Positions 28,022 to 34,579 of a stretch of DNA of 34,579 bases are shown here, one piece after another (the first letter of the stretch is position 1; the number at the start of each line of letters is the position of its first letter). Made by a program: the position numbers and the translations under genes. The notes under the pieces are model-generated. The model was not told where the DNA came from. It did no database searches and saw only the letters and a list, made by a program, of their open reading frames with translations. This DNA is from a virus. The DNA lies in the IMG/VR virus record IMGVR_UViG_3300021406_000029, positions 1-34,579 of that record, one strand, 5' to 3'.

Positions 28022-29767
28022 TTACTGATTATTTAGGGCGCGTCTTTGCAATTCAGCTTCTAACTCTTCTCTGGAAAACTCCGGCTGCGGCGATGACGCT
28101 TGTTCAGGATTTGTATAAGCGTGCTCGAATTTATCGATGTCTTGCTTAAGTTCGGGATGGGTTTGTTTTATTTGTTTCATGGATTCACTTACAAAGCTCT
28201 TCTGCTTCCCTAGGTCTCTGATCTTAGATGCTCTGTAGATAGAATTTATAAAAGATGGCGCGCCTATTAGTCTGGCAGGAATATTACCAGCAACAAGACC
28301 AGCAAGCAAACCTGGAAGCCCACCATATTGAGCTCCGAGCACCCCTGCCGCGCCTTCCGTCAGGAATCTTCCTGGACCCTCCCCTACACCAGCTAATTCG
28401 ATAAACTTATCCTGAGAAGCTTTTGGCAGACCGGACAATACTATTTTTTGAGCATTTGGTTCTAATCCATTGAAGCTACGGAAAAAGTTCTCCGTGATAA
28501 ATTCATTCTGATTATTCTTTCCAAGTTCATTTATCATCGTAGCACTGAGTTGCGCTCTATGGTCGGGCGCTAAATGCTTCATTGCAACTTCCATTTTATC
28601 TGCATCTGCCCGCTTCACATCAGACAAGACAGACTTAAATGCGCCGGTTGGAGTTTCCTCCTTGATAAGCATATTAAAAATATCCCGGTCTCTTGAACTC
28701 AGGCTTGAATAAAATTCGTTCGCCTTTGACAAAGCTTCATACCCTTTAGGATTGGTGGATTTGAGATTATCCTTAATCTCGCGCTCCAATATTCCTTCGA
28801 TATGCTTGATTCTACCTTGCGCTTTATTGCCCAATTGACCGTGCGTGGTGATCAAATCAGAGAGTTCATCCTTATAGAGCTTTGCCGTTTCATAAGGCAA
28901 ATGACCATCGTTCTGAAGTATATCTGCCCTAATTCTTCCCAATAACTTCCCAGCGGGAGATTCCCTCAAAAGACTTTCATGTTGAGCGGTCTTTCCTCCC
29001 AACGAAGCTTCGATAGTTTTGGATGTTTTGCTTAAAGGGATGCGAGCATTTTCATCGATTAGATTTTCAGCTGCTCCAAACAATTTAGAGGCCTCTTCGC
29101 CAGCAATCTCTCTATACTTAGCAGCGCCCTTCTTGATTAGGCCTCCGGCTTGCTCCATTGGGACGGCCTGCTCCAAGTTACCTTCACGATTAAAGAACTC
29201 TTTCTCTGCGACACTAGGTCTTTTTAAAGAGACGGATCCAACCTTACCGCCCAGCAACGCACCTCCGAGTGCTCCAAGAGCAGGATGTTCTGGCAATAAT
29301 TCTTGTCCAGCTTCAGCACCTATTCCGGCACCAGCAAGTGGAGCAAGCTCTCCTACAGTTTGAGGTAAGAAAGCTGGTATAGCCTTCCCAAGTCCTCTGG
29401 CTGCTAGACTACCGAGTCCTCCGCCACCTGCAAATTCCACAGCAGATGACGCTGCGCGCTCCCCAAAAGTCTTAGGAGCGAATTTTCCGCCAGAAAGCTT
29501 GTCTATCAACTCTTTCGCTTTCTCACTTGGATAAGGATATTGTTCAACTGCAGTTGGAATTTTCTCTCCACGAAGTTTTTCTCCTACATATCTTCCACCT
29601 ATTGCCCCTATGTTGGAGGCAAGTTGAGGAAGATTAGCAAGTCCAGCAACGCCAGATGCTAAAGCACGACCTACCATCCCGGCACCTCGACCCAGAGTAT
29701 TGGCAAATCCATCCTGAGACTGACGTCTTTGTAGTTCCTGTAGAAGTTCTTCTTTAGAAAATTCCAT
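28022..29767 (-). CDS. Large ejection (internal virion) protein
   Basis: A 581-residue protein. Glycine-rich, hydrophobic helices lie near the N-terminus (AGMVGRALASGVAGLANLP; LGALGGALLGGKVG around 160) and again before the C-terminus (LGAQYGGLPGLLAGLVAG). The middle is charged and helical. These features and the place after two other internal-protein genes match P22 gp16/gp20-like ejection proteins, which leave the capsid with the DNA and form a conduit across the envelope. The N-terminus (MEFSKEELLQELQRR) and C-terminus (PEFSREELEAELQRR) carry the same 13-residue motif. No lytic transglycosylase motif is apparent. Confidence 0.68.
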   Translation of the reverse strand: MEFSKEELLQELQRRQSQDGFANTLGRGAGMVGRALASGVAGLANLPQLASNIGAIGGRYVGEKLRGEKIPTAVEQYPYPSEKAKELIDKLSGGKFAPKTFGERAASSAVEFAGGGGLGSLAARGLGKAIPAFLPQTVGELAPLAGAGIGAEAGQELLPEHPALGALGGALLGGKVGSVSLKRPSVAEKEFFNREGNLEQAVPMEQAGGLIKKGAAKYREIAGEEASKLFGAAENLIDENARIPLSKTSKTIEASLGGKTAQHESLLRESPAGKLLGRIRADILQNDGHLPYETAKLYKDELSDLITTHGQLGNKAQGRIKHIEGILEREIKDNLKSTNPKGYEALSKANEFYSSLSSRDRDIFNMLIKEETPTGAFKSVLSDVKRADADKMEVAMKHLAPDHRAQLSATMINELGKNNQNEFITENFFRSFNGLEPNAQKIVLSGLPKASQDKFIELAGVGEGPGRFLTEGAAGVLGAQYGGLPGLLAGLVAGNIPARLIGAPSFINSIYRASKIRDLGKQKSFVSESMKQIKQTHPELKQDIDKFEHAYTNPEQASSPQPEFSREELEAELQRRALNNQ

Positions 29768-29769
29768 TG

Positions 29770-30744
29770 TTACCTACCATAATTTTGCAGCATGCTTTGA
29801 ATTTCTTCATTCGATAAATTTTGCAACCCACGCTGAGGAATAGCCTCTTCTGCACCCAATTCATCTGGCTTAAACAACACCACATTCTCAGGATTAACCT
29901 GATACTTTTCGGCGAGATTCTTATACTGGGATGATACTTCCTTATAATTTATCACATAAGTTTTGTACTGTCCTTTAGCGCTTTTCACAAAGTCTGCTCG
30001 TTGTTCCGGAGTCAGTCTCTGGCCACTCAAAGCCTTATTGTATATATTTCTGATTCTTTCTGGAACACCAGCAGCATTTTCTGCGCTTGCAACTTCACTC
30101 TCTCTAACCGTTGAAGGAGGATCTATAAGTTTCATGAAGCCGAATGTGAGAGCAATGTCATTTGCAGCAGAAGGATTTGATGCAGCTTCTTTCACTTTAT
30201 TATATGCGTGCTTGACGGTTTTGTATTCACCCGATTCTTTAGCCACTTCAGCACGAAGCTCTTTCTCAATCTTTGCAGCTTCAGAAGGCGATACGCCCCC
30301 AGCTAATTCATTCATGAGTTGTTGTTGTCTGAGACTCATTGCCTGCTGTTCCAGTCCTAAACCTTGACGCTTCAATCCTATTTCTTCGCCACGGAAACCA
30401 AGCTCTTGGTTGCCAGCATGGATATTAAACAACGTGGCTATTTCCTGAGGCTTGAGTCCTGCAGATGCCAGAGCAGATTGCGCAGATTGTGGGTTACTCC
30501 AATCGATATTCTGCAATATTTCTGGCAGCTTCTGCTGGAGCATCATTGCTCGTTGTTGCTCAGCCTGCTGATTTTGAAAATCCTGCTGACGACGAGCTTC
30601 CTCTTGTTGCTGCTGTTGCAATAATGCCGCCTGTGTCAAGGATTGACCAACACCCGGATTGATCTGTCCAAGCGCAGCAATAAACTGCGGATTGTTAGTT
30701 AGACTACCCAATGAGTTACCAAAGTTCTCAAAGAATCCTGCCAT
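29770..30744 (-). CDS. Ejection/internal virion protein, Gln-rich
   Basis: A 324-residue protein behind AGGAGA. An Asn/Gln/Leu-rich N-terminus (GQSLTQAALLQQQQQ) leads into a Gln/Glu/Arg coiled coil, and the C-terminal half is helical with an ending NLSNEEIQSMLQNYGR. Composition and position (between two glycine-rich internal proteins) match ejection proteins of podoviruses such as P22 gp7/gp20. No enzymatic motif. The assignment is by context. Confidence 0.6.
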   Translation of the reverse strand: MAGFFENFGNSLGSLTNNPQFIAALGQINPGVGQSLTQAALLQQQQQEEARRQQDFQNQQAEQQRAMMLQQKLPEILQNIDWSNPQSAQSALASAGLKPQEIATLFNIHAGNQELGFRGEEIGLKRQGLGLEQQAMSLRQQQLMNELAGGVSPSEAAKIEKELRAEVAKESGEYKTVKHAYNKVKEAASNPSAANDIALTFGFMKLIDPPSTVRESEVASAENAAGVPERIRNIYNKALSGQRLTPEQRADFVKSAKGQYKTYVINYKEVSSQYKNLAEKYQVNPENVVLFKPDELGAEEAIPQRGLQNLSNEEIQSMLQNYGR

Positions 30745-30753
30745 GATAATCTC

Positions 30754-31935
30754 CTATCTATATCCATAAGCTGGGTTAAAACCGCGATTTCCACCAGCAA
30801 TTCCACCGTAACCGCCGGATAGTCTGCCACCCAGGCCTACGCTTCCTGGAATTTGTGGCTGCACACCATACATGCCTGCGCCGAGGGCCCCTGCTTGTGG
30901 AGCGGCTCCCCAAACATTGTTACCAAAAGTACCGCCCATACCGCCGCCTAAGTTCTGAAGTCCGCCCCCACCTTGACCCATGAAATTGCCATAATTGAGT
31001 CCTGCTGATCCAAGCGCTTGTAACCCTGCACCCCATCTCGCAGCCGCATTAGGCTTGCCTGCAACTTCACCAGTGGAAGTACCCGAAGAAGTCGGGCTTT
31101 CACCTGGAATCATATTGAGCAATGCGCCAAGATTTGCTGTGCGATTTTGAGGCAACGCTGCTTGTAGTTGGGGTTGCAAGTAATTCAAATATTGCTGGTT
31201 CTGCTCTTGAATGGCCGTACCGGAGTTGAGCAGGTCCATCAATGATTGGCGTCTTTCACCGATACCTTGCTGGCGGAGTCCCAAAGCACCTTGGAAACCC
31301 TCTGCCTGAGCAGCACGTTGCATGTTGTTATAATCATTCTGAAGTTGTCCAAGATAAGTACCGTATGCCGAACTATTCTGGGCTCCAAGATTACCATTAT
31401 TTTGTGCGCCAGCACTTGCAAGCGCAATATCACGTTGTCTGTTGATACTTTCCAATGTCGGATTAAGTACGTTCTCATTATAGAGATTCTGATAGGGAGC
31501 AAGCTCGTTACCAAGCTCTGCAGGATTACCACTGCCGGTTCCAGCGCCCTGAGCCAGTTGTGTCAATGCTTGTATCTGATAAGGGTTGAAATCTTCAATT
31601 ACCCCAAGTGGCTTTGCTCCACCATTTCCACCAAAAGGGCTGCCATTTTGGTTAAAGTATTGCTGAAGTTGTTGCAAACTTTGAGAGGCAAAAGGACCTG
31701 TATCTGCTTGTCCCATAGGAGTAGTTTGGTAAGGACCTTGCGATTGAGCAAGTGATTGAGGTAAGAATTGCTTTAGATAGGCATTCCTTAACTCCTGTGG
31801 ATAGGTTTGGAAACCACCACGCGACTCACTCTGTGATTGCGCAGGGCGAGCGCCTTTTCTTCCTCCGCCGAAGGCAGATAATGCGGCCCCTCCTGCTAAC
31901 GCTGCTCCAGCTAATGGTAATGCGGCCATTGGCAT
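30754..31935 (-). CDS. Ejection/internal virion protein, Gly/Gln-rich
   Basis: A 393-residue protein from ATG 31935, which has GGAGG eight bases upstream; a longer frame from within the GNAT gene is unlikely. It starts with a hydrophobic Ala/Gly/Leu segment (LPLAGAALAGGAALSAFGGG), then a Gln/Asn/Tyr-rich middle with NQRxIxLxSAG-like repeats and a Gly-rich, Met/Leu C-terminus ending GFNPAYGYR. Hydrophobic N-terminus and low-complexity composition suit an ejected membrane-interacting protein. It overlaps no neighbour but follows the GNAT stop immediately. Confidence 0.6.
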   Translation of the reverse strand: MPMAALPLAGAALAGGAALSAFGGGRKGARPAQSQSESRGGFQTYPQELRNAYLKQFLPQSLAQSQGPYQTTPMGQADTGPFASQSLQQLQQYFNQNGSPFGGNGGAKPLGVIEDFNPYQIQALTQLAQGAGTGSGNPAELGNELAPYQNLYNENVLNPTLESINRQRDIALASAGAQNNGNLGAQNSSAYGTYLGQLQNDYNNMQRAAQAEGFQGALGLRQQGIGERRQSLMDLLNSGTAIQEQNQQYLNYLQPQLQAALPQNRTANLGALLNMIPGESPTSSGTSTGEVAGKPNAAARWGAGLQALGSAGLNYGNFMGQGGGGLQNLGGGMGGTFGNNVWGAAPQAGALGAGMYGVQPQIPGSVGLGGRLSGGYGGIAGGNRGFNPAYGYR

Positions 31936-31936
31936 A

Positions 31937-32392
31937 TTAGTTTCCTCCGTAAATAAAATTGCTTCCCGCACAAACGAAACCGTGCTTCTTCAGATATCTA
32001 TCTTTCAATTCTGAATGATTGGCCGTCATATGCCCCATTAAAATCATAACTTTCATTTCGTCCGCGACTTTTTTGACTTCATTGATCAACATATCCGCTA
32101 TTCCATGTTGCCTATAGTCTGCATCAGTCATTAGAAATTCGTTTCCTAATATCTGAACCTCATTGTTCCAGCCAAAATGATTCCAATTCATTCCAATACA
32201 TCCAACCATTCTCTGGTCCGATGTTTCGGTCACATATACGATTCCGTTACTTATAATAGATGCTAACCAAATACCACTATAAGAACAAGCTGGAGGGAAT
32301 CCCCCGACCCTTAACTCATCAAACCAATCGAGTAAAAGAAACATTATCCTTGAGTGATCCAGAACATTGGCTTTCCTGATACTGATTTCCAT
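31937..32392 (-). CDS. GNAT-family acetyltransferase
   Basis: A 151-residue protein with the acetyl-CoA-binding signature RQHGIA (residues 94-99; R-x-x-G-x-A) followed by a helix (DMLINEVKKVADE), a strand at ILGNEFLMTDADY and C-terminal HSELKDRYLKKHGF as usual for GNATs. It lies inside the virion gene order between the small tail protein and the first ejection protein. Such GNATs recur in podovirus late operons and may acetylate virion or host proteins; the substrate is unknown. Confidence 0.75.
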   Translation of the reverse strand: MEISIRKANVLDHSRIMFLLLDWFDELRVGGFPPACSYSGIWLASIISNGIVYVTETSDQRMVGCIGMNWNHFGWNNEVQILGNEFLMTDADYRQHGIADMLINEVKKVADEMKVMILMGHMTANHSELKDRYLKKHGFVCAGSNFIYGGN

Positions 32393-32402
32393 CTCTTAAC
32401 CG

Positions 32403-32681
32403 CTAAAAAGTACTACAAACTATTCTAACCCATTGCAATGCCCCGCCAATGTTAAGCAGGTTATACTGATAGGTTGCAGTTTGAACTATATCATAAAGTT
32501 GATCACCAGTCTCTATATCTGAACTTGTGGTTGGAGCATTTCTATCGGTTCTGAGTCTGCCTTGAACGAATGTTGTAGGCAATGTCAGCTCTAGATAATT
32601 AAGCTGATCCTCTACGCGTCGAACCCTCTCTTCTCCAACGGATCCACCGGTAACGGCATTCTGATCGGTAAAACGAGACAT
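32403..32681 (-). CDS. Small tail-associated protein
   Basis: A 92-residue protein from ATG 32681 with GAGG upstream; the longer frame with an earlier Met lacks a ribosome site and would overlap the tail-hub gene. It has a charged helix (EERVRRVEDQLNYLEL) and a C-terminal beta segment (GDQLYDIVQTATYQYNLLN, then GGALQWVRIVCSTF). The GDQ-x-YD ... QW motif resembles fibre-base segments (the glycine-rich protein has YDGVQWLQIG). It may be a tail adaptor or needle-associated protein. Confidence 0.55.
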   Translation of the reverse strand: MSRFTDQNAVTGGSVGEERVRRVEDQLNYLELTLPTTFVQGRLRTDRNAPTTSSDIETGDQLYDIVQTATYQYNLLNIGGALQWVRIVCSTF

Positions 32682-32683
32682 GG

Positions 32684-34579
32684 TTACCTCGTTGATGATG
32701 GTTTGATTTCTTCGTAACAATTACCCAGCAAGAAGTTTCCATCAATCACATTACTGACAAACTGATATTGACGCTGACGCCCAACCATCATCACATCAAC
32801 TTTCGTCGTTGTAGGATTAAGGGTATAGGTGGCCTGGAAATTACTGTTCACATTGTGCACTAATGGTGATTGGGCATATAATTTAACATTGGTGTTCAAA
32901 GTCATGCCGCCCTTTTGCTTCAAGTCAGGATAGAAGCTGTAAATAACCATAGTGTTATCACCCTCATCTATCTGTGCATAGCAAGTAGTCGCATAGGAAA
33001 GCATTGGTGCATATTGATTTTCGGATGGATCCGTTGCAGGATTGTAAGCAGAATTATAATCATTGACTCCAACTTCATGCTGAAATAGACGATCCGAAGA
33101 TCCATAATTAATGGTGACATTGGGACCACCACTATTTATCACGGAACTGGTGCTAAATGCATGCATCGTGTCCACATTGATCTGCAGATACCCACCCAGA
33201 GCAAATAGAACTTTATTGGTCGAGTTAATCTCAGCGCTGCTAAATCCACCAAAGCCTACAGCATTAGTGATGCTTACTGTATCACCTGCATTAATAGTAT
33301 TCAGTCCGGAGTTTATTCCGATTATTGCCGTGCCGATCGTGATAGCGCTTCCGCCGCCTGTTCCTGAAGAAGTTGCTGCACTTCCAGCGGTGAATGAGAT
33401 GGATTGGATTGGAGGATCACCATAATCTCCCACCCCATATAGACCGGTACCATAGCCAACTGTACGTGTTACAGAAGTGACAGTACGCTCTCCATTAAGA
33501 TCAGCAGCTAAAATACCATTGGTATTCGTGGCACCACTGATGAATATCTTGTCGCCAGGGAATAGATATGCTGTGATAGCTACATCTACTACTACATTAT
33601 CCGAGGTATTGGTCGTAGTAAGAGGATTGGCACCAAGCGTATAAAAGAAAGTACTCAGAGAGTTCGGAATGACCAAAGCATTAGTGATATTGCTTTGTAT
33701 CAATAATGGGTATTGGCTAACGTTTGTTGGTTCTTCCGCTGCCGTTCTGGACAATGTACCAATCGACCAATGCGACTCTTTGTAGTTATAAATCACATAA
33801 TTGTTTGGATTAATATCCTGGCCTGCAGGATAAAAAAACCATATCTCATTAAACTCTACATTAGGGAATGTGAAGCAAGTAGAAGAGGCTGCCCAGTTGA
33901 TATTATCATACACATAACGTTTAACTGTATTATTTGGCAAGATGTTAACCGTGTAGCCATCAAATACATAGAAGTCGCCCTGTCCCATCCAGAACACCGC
34001 ATCCTCTATCTCAGAGCGCGCCTTTGGGGCTATAATGCCATCCGTAGCGAAAAGCTTCCTTATCAACCAGATCTGAGGCTTATTGATGAATTGCAGGTTA
34101 TATACTTCGCTTGATGTGAAAACGATATCGTGATTCCGTGCTGAAGCTTGACTGATTAATGGCCCTGCTTGATCCAGCACTGTGACGTAGGAGAAAGTTG
34201 AAGGACCAGGAGTCCATTGGTCGTATCCATTATTGCCAAGGAGCACATTGGATTGATCACTGAAGTATAATTGATTAAGTAATCCTTGGCTGCCTAATGT
34301 ACAGACAGAGTTATTGGACACATAAACCCACTTTACTCCTGTGGGAACGGGACTCCCAGAGATCGCTGTGATCAAGGTGGGTGCAACATCAATATCAAAG
34401 TTCGTCCAAATGTAAAGATTTGGATCCGTACTTGCTCCATCGCCTGGCGTTAGAATAAGATTGTTGCCATATTTATCCATAGACCAAATACGTGGATAAA
34501 TAACATTGTCTGGATTATTAAATATCTTTGCATCGCCGTAGTCGCCTACACCGTAGTTCCCACCACCATACCCATATCC
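32684..34579 (-). CDS. Tail hub protein, P22 gp10-like (C-terminal part)
   Basis: This is the continuation of the gene that starts at 976; the bases 34465-34579 duplicate 1-115. It encodes residues 321-918 of the joined protein. Residues about 320-600 have a repetitive beta pattern (for example NNLILTPGDG, LYFSDQSNVLLGNNGYDQW, DAVFWMGQGDFYVFDGYTV) that would suit a beta-propeller-like hub, as in gp10-type proteins. Residues about 629-657 and 719-748 hold two further, weaker copies of the GD-x-I-x-I ... LNG/INS motif found in the N-terminal part, and YGVGDYGD recurs at about 668-675. The C-terminus is a mixed beta domain (VDVMMVGRQRQYQFVSNVI). Family assignment as in the N-terminal entry. Confidence 0.68.
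   Translation of the reverse strand, partial: GYGYGGGNYGVGDYGDAKIFNNPDNVIYPRIWSMDKYGNNLILTPGDGASTDPNLYIWTNFDIDVAPTLITAISGSPVPTGVKWVYVSNNSVCTLGSQGLLNQLYFSDQSNVLLGNNGYDQWTPGPSTFSYVTVLDQAGPLISQASARNHDIVFTSSEVYNLQFINKPQIWLIRKLFATDGIIAPKARSEIEDAVFWMGQGDFYVFDGYTVNILPNNTVKRYVYDNINWAASSTCFTFPNVEFNEIWFFYPAGQDINPNNYVIYNYKESHWSIGTLSRTAAEEPTNVSQYPLLIQSNITNALVIPNSLSTFFYTLGANPLTTTNTSDNVVVDVAITAYLFPGDKIFISGATNTNGILAADLNGERTVTSVTRTVGYGTGLYGVGDYGDPPIQSISFTAGSAATSSGTGGGSAITIGTAIIGINSGLNTINAGDTVSITNAVGFGGFSSAEINSTNKVLFALGGYLQINVDTMHAFSTSSVINSGGPNVTINYGSSDRLFQHEVGVNDYNSAYNPATDPSENQYAPMLSYATTCYAQIDEGDNTMVIYSFYPDLKQKGGMTLNTNVKLYAQSPLVHNVNSNFQATYTLNPTTTKVDVMMVGRQRQYQFVSNVIDGNFLLGNCYEEIKPSSTR
34465..34579. repeat. 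Right copy of 115-bp terminal overlap
   Basis: Matches 1-115 except at 34483 and 34490. Both lie on the same reading frame of the tail-hub gene. See the left copy for the interpretation as circular overlap. Confidence 0.85.

Noticed and set aside
1-34579. CRISPR array or tRNA genes
   Set aside because: No regularly spaced identical repeats and no cloverleaf-like sequence with a CCA-type end were noticed on either strand by eye; a dedicated scan would be more sensitive.

Overview
This window reads as one complete, circular (or circularly permuted) genome of a tailed phage with P22-like short-tailed (podovirus) architecture, about 34.46 kb. The last 115 bases (34465-34579) repeat the first 115 with two substitutions, and the large tail-hub gene runs in frame across the junction, giving a 918-residue protein. 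There is no bacterial housekeeping gene and no recognisable phage RNA polymerase, DNA polymerase or helicase, so host RNA polymerase (several sigma70-like promoters are visible) and the host replisome are probably used. A GH24 lysozyme with a three-TM holin points to a Gram-negative, probably proteobacterial, host. The host itself cannot be named from sequence alone.

Layout. (1) Late virion operon on the minus strand, starting near 7965 and running down through position 1 / 34464 to about 22567: portal, small coiled-coil protein, scaffold, N4-gp56-type major capsid protein, a beta-rich head protein, P22 gp4-like adaptor, glycine-rich adhesin-like protein, gp10-like tail hub, small tail protein, GNAT acetyltransferase, three ejection/internal proteins, a short fibre protein, an M15-type peptidase, and five fibre or LamG-type proteins. 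(2) A minus-strand run of small basic proteins (21171-22468) behind its own promoter. (3) A plus-strand unit, 18422-21152: unknown protein, small serine recombinase, lysis cassette (1-TM protein, holin, lysozyme) and two tandem duplicate small proteins. A ribbon-helix-helix gene lies antisense to the recombinase end. (4) A 386-bp control region (18032-18421) full of repeats and inverted repeats. (5) Early minus-strand genes, 13335-18016: two unknowns, a RecT/Bet-like annealing protein, an HTH protein, a run of tiny membrane proteins, an IS30-like HTH protein and a winged-helix replication initiator with iteron-like repeats upstream. (6) Plus-strand VRR-NUC nuclease and unknown gene (12385-13250). 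(7) Minus-strand packaging and accessory genes, 8631-12296: three small proteins, small and large terminase, a 49-residue protein and four small proteins that look like distant paralogues. (8) Two small plus-strand genes (8034-8634) divergent from the portal.

The most striking unexplained signal is the palindrome TGTATACA (core of TTGTATACAA). It occurs seven times by eye, always between genes and mostly at divergent or promoter regions, as expected for operators of a phage-wide regulator. Other points of interest are a structured leader between scaffold and capsid genes (a 17-bp-paired hairpin plus three repeats), an inverted repeat over the start codon of the short fibre gene, duplicated fibre modules, and the combination of initiator, iterons and small serine recombinase without a tyrosine integrase, which fits a plasmid-like prophage but does not prove one.
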